Positions 13,301-23,361 of a DNA stretch of 64,000 bases are shown here, in pieces. Within the stretch, counting starts at the first letter, position 1. Every line of letters begins with the position of its first letter. The position numbers and the translations under genes were made by a program. The stretch lies in NCBI RefSeq assembly GCF_901709675.1, contig NC_051103.1, positions 2,279,501-2,343,500 of the forward strand. The letters are read 5' to 3'. The notes beneath the pieces are model-generated. The model saw only the letters and a program-made list of their open reading frames with translations, was not told where the DNA came from and ran no database searches. Source of the stretch: Syngnathus acus (lineage: Eukaryota; Chordata; Actinopteri; Syngnathiformes; Syngnathidae).

Positions 13301-15748
13301 ATCTGCTGCAAATAAAAAAACAAGCACTCACTGGTAGAAGTCTGCCTTCTTGACGGCCTCCTCGCACCTCTTGAGGGTGCCGCTGTGCTGGTTCTGCAGC
13401 GACTGCAGCTCGGCCATGGCCTTCATGCACTGCAGCTTGAGACGTTCGTAGTCGTGGCCCGCTTTCCAGTTGGGCCTGTTGAAGAGAGACAGACATCCGT
13501 GGTTACCCGCTTGCCACTTTTGTTTACACTCGGGCCGCGACGCCGCTACTACCTGCAGTCGTCAAAAGTGCTCCCGGGCGAGGAAAGCGCCAGCCGCTTG
13601 CGGAGCTCGTCGCGCTCCCGGGTCACGTGGCGCAGCTGGAACAGGAGCGTCTCCATCTTGTCGTGCGGCCGCGTAGCATCCGCGTAGGCCGGCGGCGGCG
13701 GTGGCGAAGAGGTCGGAGTTGGCGTACCTGAAACGGGCGAGACGCTAGCACCGCAAGCAGCCACTCCTTGGAACTTGTCGGAGGAATCTATCTGGCATAA
13801 CTTTACGCGCTGGCGCCGTGACCCAAAGCTGGCTTTCTATTTCAGGCGGCATGGTGGAGTGAGCAAAAGAAGCCGCTCTGTGTGCATGTGTGCGCGGCGT
13901 CACTAAATCCCTCTCATATCTGTGTAATCAGCAGCATGTGCTCGCTCAGTCTCAACGGAGCCGGCCGGGCCGGGCCGGACCACTGGCTAATACAAGGCCC
14001 GGATTTCCCCCACCAAGTTCACCACGCAACTAACTCACCGGCGCTGCTGAGGGAGCCGCTGCTCTCGGAATCCGAGGGCATGGCGGACAAGACGCTGGAC
14101 GCCGACCCTGCCGGGAAGCAAAAACACAAACATGGTGACCATCTGCGGCCTCGGATCGAACATCTCGAGGCCTCCAAAGAAAGCAAAAGGACCACAAAAA
14201 CACAAAGAGCCAGCCGGGGGAATACCAAGGTGGGACTTTCCCCGATCGGGCCGGTGAGCGTCGCTAATTATCGACCTTGAATAGCGACCAACCGGGGCCC
14301 CGAAGAGGCCGCGGCCTTTTATCTACGCTGACAAGATGACACGGTGGACTGGTGGAAGTCCCCCCCACCCCTTCCTTTAGAGCCCACCGGGTGACTCGCG
14401 AGAGACACAAACACAAGACACTGGATGCAGGAAGACTCTGTTAGCAAGGCAGTCAGCTGGAAAGGCTCAACACTGTCCTTATTGTCAAGCCTGAATACAA
14501 ATCAAAGTGGCTGAAATGGAGAGGCCAAACACGGCTGAATGCAACACAAGCACAGAGCCGGATTTTACGGCCTTGAGGACACAACCATTTTTGCAAATGA
14601 TTTTAAACATGCAAGCCCGGAGAAAGTATCTTCACGCCTTGTTCGCTCCTTTTGCACGCACGCACACACCGGAAGAACCTGTCCGCCCTGTCGACTCTGC
14701 CCACTTTTGCTGTTCTTTTGCGCATCGTCGCAACGGCTTGCCACGTGTGCTGCCTAATTGTGAAACACGGTAAAAAAAAAAAAAAAAGAAAAAAAAAAGG
14801 TCAAAAGCCGGCAAGGGTAGCTCACGGCGCAACGCCCGTCTTCCGAGGAATAAATGCGGGCAGTAGGCGTGCATCGTTGGCACGTCGCCATTCAAGCTCG
14901 CTGACAGCAGAGTGGAGTCGCAAAGCGGGTGCTGACAAATTTGCATCAATGTTATTTTGTTAATCACACATCTGCTGCGATGCCCTCGCCTGTGGGCAAG
15001 GAGAGCTCGTTATGACAAAATAAAATATTGATATTTACGCTTGAATAACATCTCATTTAATTCCCAATAATTGCCAGTGAATTTCCCTGAACTTCACAGT
15101 TAAGGAAGCAAAACGAATTGTTCTTTTGTGTGTGTCCATGTTGACCCTTTGTCCTGCAGGACTTATTGATTTGCCTAATGGTTAGATTGACTTTTAGCTC
15201 CATTAAAACAGGCAGACGCTGGATAGACCCCGTGATTGACTGGTCACCAATCACAGGCATATTTTCTCTTTTGACACCCCTAAAATGACTTGTCATTGCC
15301 TACAGAAGTTACAAGATGGCACCAAAGGACTACTTTTGTTCAAATGAAGGACCTCTCCTTACTTCAAATCACACTTTGGCTGCATAAAAGTTGGCCAACA
15401 ATGATTTCGAGACTAGCTCCTGCAAGTTTGCATCTTACCGGTGCTGTGGTCCAAGGGCCCGGGAGTGGTGCCGGTACCGGTGTGCAGCACCGAGCGCAGG
15501 TGCGGGTTGGTCTCCTCCAGGGCTGAGCAGAAGTCGGCGAAGTGGTCTCGGTCCTTGCGGAGCAGAATCTTGACGAGGAGCTCCACTTTCTCCCCGCCGG
15601 CGCCGCTGCCGAGGGTCAGTTCGTGTCGCTCGGCTGTGCTCAGCGTGCCTCCCCGGGACAGGACCTCCACGAGCTGGTCGGCGTCGGTGACGGACTCTGC
15701 CAAGTTGTGATGACACTTTTGCAGAAACTCTCTGTGCAGCGGATCCAT
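4366..15748 (-). CDS. dlg5: Discs large homolog 5, MAGUK scaffold
   Basis: Cortical scaffold linked to cell polarity and junctions. Coding exons, highest coordinate first: 15439-15748, 14039-14107, 13553-13727, 13332-13475, 12297-12480, 11954-12210, 11585-11891, 11279-11499, 10662-10846, 10464-10589, 10269-10401, 10072-10196, 9838-10013, 9665-9768, 9490-9582, 8565-9344, 8356-about 8500, 8136-8262, 7941-8056, 7785-7848, 7556-7691, 7317-7479, 7115-7248, 6916-7050, 6669-6837, 6441-6589, 6178-6348, 5917-6113, 5655-5798, 5444-5571, 5240-5349, 4581-4690, 4366-4469. Order: N-terminal 'MDPLHREFLQ' domain, long coiled coil ('RDWAFQERDKIVAERESVR'), PDZ1-2 ('PGDCGVFVTKVDKGSLAEGR'), a linker with 'KQRKSIFD', PDZ3 ('EPLGISIVSGENGG'), PDZ4 ('GELGVQICGGNLYGIFVESL'), SH3 ('ELSFKKDDILYVEDTLPNG') and guanylate-kinase-like domain ('RRSGHFDVTTVASIKEITEK'), ending 'QNKVLWIPDGAP'. 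The stop is at 4366-4368. The GK P-loop region ('LGPLAEASKDM') lacks the classical GK[ST] motif, as in other MAGUKs. Some mid-gene borders (8356-8500, 7556-7691) are less certain. Confidence 0.95.
11550..11564 (+). promoter_or_regulatory. CTCF-like motif in a dlg5 intron
   Basis: CCACTAGGGGGCGGT fits the vertebrate CTCF core consensus CCASYAGRKGGCRSY at every position. It lies in the short intron between dlg5 exons 11585-11891 and 11279-11499. Binding cannot be inferred from one motif. Confidence 0.4.
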
Positions 15749-18055
15749 GGCTCCCCACCACGTCCACCAACAGCCTCGGCTCGCTTCAGGCTAATCAAAT
15801 CCTTCGGCCAAAGACTTTGGAAGCTTTTAGCGAGAAAAAGAAGACGAAGAAGAAGGAGAGCCGACCTGGTTCGGTTGGTGCTAGACGACGAGTAGCCATG
15901 TTTGTTGACGGCGCCGAGATGACAACACTTTTTCCCCCTTTTCTTTTTCTGTCCCTCCCCTCGTCGTCAAAGCCCAGCTCGATCGGCACTCCGAGACGCT
16001 TCCGAAGGGCACGGCAGTTGTTGGGACATGTTTGAAAAATGGGCAGAAAGTAATGCCAACTTGCTCAAAACAAGGGTAAGAGCAAGAACGAGACGGACAA
16101 GTACAAGAAATTGGAGCACTCGTGTTTCGAAGCACGGGATTTTTTTTTTTTAGGGTTTAAAAGAGGGCGGGGCTTGGTGGTTGGACGCACCTGGCTCGCG
16201 CACAGTCAGTCAACAGAGCATAGAAACGCAACACATAGAGTCGTGCTACAACACTCGCGGCTACGTAGACTAACGAGGTACGGTCAGCTATCGCGATAGC
16301 TAGATAGCTACTACACTAATAGCAGTTGTTTTGCAGAGGATAAAGAATATATGCCCATAAGTATTGTTACAGTGTCAGTTCAATACAAACTTGTTAGTTG
16401 GTCTATGGTATTTTTTATTGTGTGTTAGCATTAAGACAGAAAAAGTGCACCAAACAAATATTGCGACTGACTCCTTGTTGGACAAACAACTAGACATCCA
16501 TCACGTCGTATCATAGCAACCTCCACGGGCATAGCTTGCAACAATGTCATCTTTAAGACTAACTAGGGATTGAAATCCCAGCATAATTTGCACATGGTCA
16601 AATCCGTAAGAAACAATGCAATCAAAATCATTTAATCCTTCATGACATGAGCTATAATATGGAGTAAATCCAGTTCAATGCAGGACGCTGTGTCCATATA
16701 GATCAGCACAAGCACACACATTCCCCAAGAGGGGGGCGTTGCAAGGCTGTAAAAGAAAAAAAAGCGTAAATGTCACACTGTTGTCTTGGAGCAAGTTGTG
16801 CCATCATTTAGGGCCGCTCGCGTTAAGACTGCAAATTGGGGGGGAAGAAAACCAAAACAAAAAAAAACAGGACGGGCAAGTCTTGCTGTTTGTGGCAATT
16901 ATGACACATTTAACCGCAGGCATCATTCAGGGGTGATGACAAGTATATAAAGTAGAACCTGTAATGTCACAGGATATTAGAGCAACATAAATGAATAAAG
17001 AATTAGTTAATGAAAATCTAACACAATTTTATGGATGGTCTATTTCGAGCTAGGTATTACCGCAACCTCCCATATTTTGCCATCTCAAATATTTATCCCT
17101 GCTGGCCTGTTTGATAATGGATGAGCGCTAGTCAAAAGGAAAAGGTGCTGAGCTGAGTCATGTGTAGTGCCCATGGATGGGGCAATCCAGGCGTCCGTAA
17201 TATGGCCGCTATTTATAGCGACGATGATGCCGTCCGCTCGCTTGGCTGTCCTCAAACATTTGGTCGCACCTTTAATATGTACTGTACGGCCTGGGAAAGG
17301 GTGAAAATATATAATACTCAGACTCGGGTAGGATGTATTGTGTGTGTATTTTTAATTGAAATAACAACGATGATATTAGTTGGTGTGTTTCATACATGTC
17401 AAGCTTTAAAACGATTGTCAAATGGAAAAAAGACATTCAGTTGCAAAATATGTTGACAGCGCCCTCAAGTGGCCCCAACAAGGAAGTCCGCTGGCTCAAA
17501 ACTTTCAGAAAACCAGTTTGAGTCATCTAAAGCGAAATATATAAGGCGGTGGTGTTAACTTTGCATAGGCTAGCAGGCACGAGGAGTTCAGGTTAGTGCA
17601 TAAGTAATAATTGCAGATATTTAGCACATGAATCACAATTTGAAATGTTTTGGCGACCCAAAAATACTTCTATCATACGTATATAAAAGAAAACTACTGC
17701 TGACTTGGCAAGAGTGCTTAATGAACGAAGTAAAAGATTGAAGTGATGAGTGAAATTCAGATAGCCTGCCACTAGATGGCGGCAGCAGACATCACAACAT
17801 CCGCCCAGAATCAATTCAATTCAAACACGGAGGTGTCTTGAGGTATACCTGAGCCAAATTATGACTGTTTTCAGATGGCTTTCCGGGGACGCGCGTCTAT
17901 GATTCTGAGATGTCGATCAATGAGGTCTATTTGGCAAGCTATGACAAACACGGCTAAATAATAACAAGGTATACGATACAAATTGGTTGCTGCGGGTTGA
18001 ATTTTGAGTATGTACTGTATGTCCCGCCCTCGTGATGCAGTAGGTCTTCCTTTTT
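15749..18055. other. Spacer between dlg5 5' end and anxa11 3' end
   Basis: The left part should hold the dlg5 5' UTR and promoter; a GC box (GGGCGGGGC) lies near 16167. The right part should hold the anxa11 3' UTR. The middle is AT-rich without a recognisable exon on either strand. A CTCF-like motif is listed separately at 17769. Confidence 0.55.
17769..17783 (+). promoter_or_regulatory. CTCF-like motif between dlg5 and anxa11
   Basis: CCACTAGATGGCGGC matches the CTCF core consensus CCASYAGRKGGCRSY at every position. It lies about 290 bp beyond the anxa11 stop codon. Similar phrases elsewhere in the window (60403-60417) raise the possibility that the motif travels within a dispersed repeat. 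Confidence 0.4.
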
Positions 18056-20747
18056 TTAGTCGTTACCGCCGCACAGCTTCAACAACAACTTCTTATAGTC
18101 ACCGGAGGTGTCGCCCTGACAACACACACATTAGGAAGACATGATTTTTTTTTTCCAATCTCGAGGCATTCGCAAGTAGTTAAAAGGCTTTTTGAAGTAC
18201 TGGCAATGAGACTTACGGAGATGTGGGTGTACAGCGACTTCCCGTAGGTCTTCACGTACGCCTGCCTGATGTCCAGCATGTCCCTCTCGGAGCGGGACAC
18301 CATAATCCGGACCAGAGTCCTGTCCTTGGTCCCGGCACCCTGTCAACCAATTGATATGATATTAGCATCATTTTAACTTACCGTCATAATGTCAATAAGG
18401 AATGTTTATGTGTCTCGGCTAGCGAAATGATGCCTGTACCTGCATGGCCTTGTGCAGTCGCTCGGCAAAGTAGGCGGGGGTGTTTTTGATGCATTTCACT
18501 AGGGGAGGAAAACGTGTTAACATTTTTGACCATGGTGCTGCTATTGCAGATGAGAAACCGCTTTTTTTTTTTTTTTTTTTTTTTTTAAATCCATCTGTCT
18601 ACCAAATTGGCACTTGACTCACCCACCGCCACCATGCCCGACTCCACGTTGCCTGACATTTCTCTGCAGATGCTTTTCTCGATGTCACGACCGCACATCT
18701 GCTGGTACTCCTGGAAGACTAAAGCAAGAGGCCACCATCAGAGGTTTGTATCATTCCTTAATAATTAAAAAAAAAAATCTTTCCCCTCAAAATGTTGCTA
18801 AATTAAATTCTACAAGCAACGGCAAATGAAAATTAGGACAAGCTGTTTAGCTACCTGCCCGCAGGTGAGGCTTGCTACGGGCACATAAGATGGCGTTGAA
18901 CTGACTCTCGTCCGTGCCCACTTTGTTCTCCCCCGCGGCGTACAGTTTCTGTCAAGGAGATGCGCAAAAATATGAACACGGAAAGCAACGCCAAGGCAAA
19001 AGGAGACGACTGCAAGATGTTACCTGAGCGTCTTGTTTAGCCAGCGATATGTCCACATTTTCCCTCTCGTCACGATTGCCCTGAAGCAACCAAACAAGGA
19101 CGTAAGGATTTGACCGGTTGGAGGAGGGCAAATATTGGCGACGCCGAAATCTACCTGACAGAGAGAAACCAGGAGTCTTCGGAAATGACCGGAGGTGTCG
19201 CTGTTGATGGCGTCCTCCAGACTTTTACCGTACTCTGGAAACATTTTGGGCAACTTGTAAGTAAAGGTACATGAAGCACTTTATTCAGTTGATAACTAAC
19301 CTGCTTTGTAAATCTGGACAATTTCTCGAATCTCCGCATTGGAGCGAGACGAGAGGATCTCAATCAAGCAAGCTTCGTCCGTCCCGGCACCCTGGACAAA
19401 AAAAGGGGAACGTATCCATGGAATTATCTTTTTTCCTCAAATTATATTCTTGACTCGTAATACGTGGGAACCTGCCAACCTTGATTGCCTCTCTGAGTTC
19501 AGACGCGTCAAAGTAGGCCGGGCTCTTCATCATGGACAGAACCAGATGCTCAAAGTTTCCAGTCAGCTCAGACGTCAAATCGTGGCGCAAGTCCTGCGGT
19601 CGGGAAATGTGGCAAATAAAACAAGAGGGCGGCCAAAGCGAGGAGAAACTTTCTCGACGATGAGCACCAGCAAACCTTTCCATAAGTTGTTTTGTAGGCT
19701 GCCACCATGGGAACTCTCTGCTTATTGCTACGGCTTCCCAGAAGCTCAATGATGGCGTTTTCGTCAGTGCCTAGGAGGAAAAAAAATAAATGCAGATTGG
19801 TATGGAACATGCAGGATTACAAGTCACAGTTGCTCGCCAAGTCAAATTCAGTGACTCACCGAAACCCTTCATTGCCTTCCGAAGAACTTCCACATCCCTC
19901 AGAGGATCGGCCCCAGGAAAGTCCTTAATAGAGCCCCTGTAGCCCTTCTAGTTTTTCCAACAGAACAAAAGCTCCAATTAAAAGTGCATTTTGCTCTGCG
20001 GAAATTTGTGGAGTGCAGTACAGGCGTCATCTTACAGGGATGGCGGGTGCCTGAAGATTGGATGGAACTCCGCCGCCATAGCCGCCGCCTCCGCCTCCGC
20101 CGCCGCCTCCGCTGGGGTAGTTGGGCACAGGTTGCTGGCCTGGCGCCGCCCCCCCGGGGTATCCCTGTGGAGCGCCACCTGGCTGAAAACAGAGGACAGT
20201 CAAGTTAAAACTATGAAGAAAAGATGTGATGGCCTCTCATGGTAAACAAGGTTCATTGTACTGGGAAGATTTTACATACTGCACCAAAGCCTCCTGGTGC
20301 CGCCCCCCAAGCACCACCTGCAAGTCGAGACAATTTTTTTTATTTTTATTGGAGCCATAGGGAAAATGAAGCACTTGAGATGTTACCTCCTGCCATGGAC
20401 GGATAGCCTCCTCCTGGCTGAGGCTGTTGGTATCCTCCAGCCTGAGGTGGGAAACCTCCAGCTGGGGCAGGGTAGCCGCCACCCTGGGGAGCATAGCCGC
20501 CCCCAGCTGGAGGGTAACCGCCCGCCTGGGGCGGGTAGCCACCGCCTGCCTGGGGTGGGTAGCCGCCGCCTGCCTGGGGTGGGTAGCCGCCGGCTTGGGG
20601 TGGATAGCCCCCTGCTTGCGGCGGGTATCCGCCAGCCTGAGGAGGGTAGCCGCCCGCTTGTGGTGGGTAGCCGCCACCTTGTGGTGGGTAGCCGCCACCT
20701 TGTGGTGGGTAGCCGCCCGACTGAGGAGGATAACCTGGATAGCTCAT
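18056..20747 (-). CDS. anxa11: Annexin A11
   Basis: Calcium-dependent phospholipid-binding protein with a Pro/Gly/Tyr-rich N-terminus. Coding exons, highest first: 20387-20747, 20280-20317, 20036-20182, 19860-19947, 19676-19770, 19480-19593, 19301-19391, 19155-19234, 19024-19080, 18855-18948, 18623-18718, 18440-18498, 18217-18339, 18056-18115. The protein begins '[16 protein letters not shown]', runs through a low-complexity GGYPPQ region, then four annexin repeats: '[19 protein letters not shown]', '[18 protein letters not shown]', '[17 protein letters not shown]', '[18 protein letters not shown]'. It ends 'LCGGND', the annexin A11 C-terminus. 'LGSRSNKQR' also favours A11 over A7. The ATG at 20745-20747 follows a CAG acceptor, so the 5' UTR is spliced; a candidate leader exon is listed. 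Which teleost a/b copy this is cannot be told. Confidence 0.93.
20455..20740 (-). repeat. In-frame coding minisatellite of anxa11 (21-bp GGYPPQ-type units)
   Basis: The first coding exon of anxa11 is built largely from imperfect tandem units of about 21 bp encoding Gly-Gly-Tyr-Pro-Pro-Gln plus one variable residue (Ala or Gly). More than ten units are visible. Some copies differ only at third positions and a few carry an extra Gly. The same repetition opens long spurious frames on both strands. Confidence 0.85.
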
Positions 20748-22175
20748 CACCACCTGAGAGTAAGAGGAAGTAGCTACTTCTTTAAATGTCAACAACAGTG
20801 CTCAGTGTGAAATTTTAGTTCCTTATCTGGTCCCTCAAATCCTTGCAGTTCTTTTATGTCAAAGCAATAGCTGTTGATAAATATGGTTGGCTGCAAAATT
20901 GACCTGTGTTAGTTACGGTTAGACAGAGCACTATAGATTCCTGCTCCACAAGACCTTTTTGTGTTTCTTCCCTTCATTGGGTTGTTATTGACATACCACA
21001 ACCGTTGCTAGTGACTGACTAATACTCATGAAGAAAACAGCCTGTTGCAACCAACGGAAGAAATTTGGAGAACATTGCGCTCTTGTCCACTTACTTACCC
21101 ATAGTCTAACCTTTTTTTTATTATTATTTTTATTTGGTTTTACTGTGATTTCACCAGCACAACTGTTTTGTTATTGTATAATTGACTTTTATTCCATGCA
21201 CACCACTATGAATGGAGCAATAGTTGTTTCACATTTGAAAGGTGCCATTAAATAAAATGCATTATTTTAGCTGTTATTACTGCATATCTGACGTTTATTG
21301 TATATTTTGAATTATCATGTTCATTTGACTTTGGAAGTCTAGATTTATATAAGTTTGAGGAAGATGACCATGGTACGAGGAAATCAGTAATTTCCACTTT
21401 GACAATTATTCTAAGTGCACCGGAAGGTAGCATCACACGGGCGTGTGGATTTCGTAATCTTACATTTCACAATCTCGTCTTGGCAATAAAGATAATATGA
21501 CAAAGACTTCCTTTCGAAATATGTAATGAGACGCCTGATGTCATTTGACATTACGTAACAAGAACAGCCCCTTCTGTTTCCCCCCTGCAACCCCGGAGGG
21601 AGTTAGCTTCCTTTTAGCATCTGCCTTATTAGCTCGTCAACTTGCGATGGAGAACAGCGAAACGATCGAAACAATACGAAACCCGCTCGTTTGGTCGCAA
21701 TGCTATTACGCTAGGTTTATCGTTGCTTTTACAAAAATCTGTTGTTTTACTTACGTGTTCGGTGTTGATGTGTGCTCCAGGAAGAGAGAGTCTATAAGGG
21801 GAGTGGAAGCAGAGGGCGTGTCCTTTAAGAACAAGTTTGGGGGAAAAAGAAAAGACAACCTTTGCACTCTGTGATAGCAGTCCTGAGTAAGGATCATTGA
21901 TCAATATAATCATTTAAAGTCCTCACACTATATACTTGGGTAAAAGTACAGATCCTGTACTTTATTTGGAAAAAAGCCCGGTCAAACTTGCAAGGTTTTC
22001 CGTTATTATTTAAGCGGAACAAATGTGCGAAGAGACGCGCAACCTTCGGACCTATTTACAGACGGACAAAACCATCGCAGTGTTTTGTTCATGCGTATTT
22101 TTCTTAATTGCCCTTGTTGTCACCCAATCACGACTTTATTTCTTATAATGAAAAGTAACACTGTTAAAAGTTAGC
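20748..22175. other. Divergent spacer between anxa11 and armc7
   Basis: The two genes are transcribed away from each other. The spacer holds the candidate anxa11 leader exon and an AT-rich stretch at 21100-21400. No further coding exon was recognised. Confidence 0.5.
21755..21800 (-). other. Candidate noncoding first exon of anxa11
   Basis: The anxa11 ATG sits immediately downstream of a splice acceptor (minus-strand CTCAG ending at 20754), so a 5' leader exon is expected upstream. A good minus-strand donor (GTAAGT, plus coordinates 21749-21754) ends a possible exon here. The upper boundary is a guess. Transcript data would be needed to confirm it. Confidence 0.3.
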
Positions 22176-23040
22176 ATGTCGAAGAAGGAATGTGACCGCT
22201 TCGAGTATTTGCAAACGCTCGTCACGGAGTTTCAGGACACCGATTGTGATGGTAAACTATAATGTATCGTGTTTGTTGTTTGTTTATGCCAATTATGATG
22301 CCTGTTTTATGTTGTTTTTGCCGCTAGAGGGCGTATGCACGCTTTGTGTAAAAAAGATAATTGGTTATGTCTGTAGCTAATGTGATATGTTGTTTTGTGT
22401 TGTGAATAATTGTGTTTTAATTCATTTTGATAATGAATTTTCTTGTTTGGCATGCAAATTATTTGTTTCCAGAGGCAAAGGAACAAGTTCTGGCTAACTT
22501 GGCCAACTTTGCGTACGATCCGAAGAACATGGAGCACCTGAAGCAGCTCCAGGTGGCTGATCTCTTCCTGGACATGCTCACAGAAGACAATGACAACTTT
22601 GTGGAGTTTGGAATAGGTGCCGATTCCCATGGCACAACATGTTTCTATGTCATAATTAACAAATATATTTTTTGTCCCTGTTGACTGCACCAGGGGGGCT
22701 GTGCAACCTCAGCATGGATCCGGAATGTCGCGACCTCATCCTGCAGAGCGATGCCATCCCTCTCGTCACAAACTGTCTGTCCAGTCCGCGGGAGGAGACA
22801 GTCTTGTCGGCCATCAGCACCCTCATGAACCTGTCTACGCCGTCGTCACACCCGCACATCAGCGACGTGGCTGTCGTGGAGTGCATGCTGCGCTTCTCCC
22901 TGTGCGAGAGCCCTCGCCTGCGCAACCTGGCCCACGTCTTCCTGCAGGACTATTGCGGCGAGGAGCAAGTGAGCCAGGCCCAGAGGGGGATTGCGGGACG
23001 GACGCAGACTGCGCTTGGTATCCCACTGCCCAAGGACTGA
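22176..23040 (+). CDS. armc7: Armadillo repeat-containing protein 7
   Basis: Small armadillo-repeat protein; the family has been linked to the spliceosome, which cannot be judged from this sequence. There are three coding exons: 22176-22251, 22473-22616 and 22694-23040, with GT-AG borders and consistent phases. Together they encode about 188 residues. Diagnostic segments are '[18 protein letters not shown]', '[20 protein letters not shown]', '[20 protein letters not shown]' and the ending 'ALGIPLPKD', all closely matching vertebrate ARMC7. The start codon at 22176 gives '[20 protein letters not shown]', aligning with the family N-terminus. The gene is complete. It is convergent with sun1, whose stop lies only about 320 bp downstream. 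Confidence 0.93.
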
Positions 23041-23117
23041 AGATGGAGCTATTAAGGGATTTTCATGGACTTTTGAGTCAACTATATGGGCACTATAGTA
23101 CAGACGTTGTATAAATC

Positions 23118-23123
23118 TTTATT
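23118..23123 (-). terminator. Polyadenylation signal for sun1
   Basis: The minus strand reads AATAAA here (TTTATT on plus), about 240 bp past the sun1 stop. It lies to the left of the armc7 signal, so the two convergent transcripts should overlap at their 3' ends. Confidence 0.55.
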
Positions 23124-23197
23124 TACATCTTAAATTCAAAAAGACAACATTCAAACGAGAAGGTCCAACATTTGACACAAATACTAACCCAAAACCA

Positions 23198-23207
23198 AAT
23201 AAATAAA
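23198..23207 (+). terminator. Polyadenylation signal(s) for armc7
   Basis: Two overlapping AATAAA hexamers (23198-23203 and 23202-23207) lie about 160 bp after the armc7 stop. They are the first plus-strand AATAAA signals downstream of the gene. Confidence 0.6.
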
Positions 23208-23361
23208 ACATTGAATTGAGTGCAATTGTAAGAAGGCAACTTTGGGAAATTGCGGTACATTCAAGGCCAGTGTGTTCAACGATTTCATCCTTTTATGATT
23301 AAAAAGTGCTTAGATGAAATCAAGAAATGGGCATTGTAAACAAACAAGGCAGCAAGTCTGT

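Noticed and set aside
20237-20773. Long low-complexity frames on both strands rich in Arg, His and Pro
   Set aside because: They are alternative readings of the anxa11 21-bp coding repeat. Only the frame starting MSYPGYPPQ fits annexin A11.
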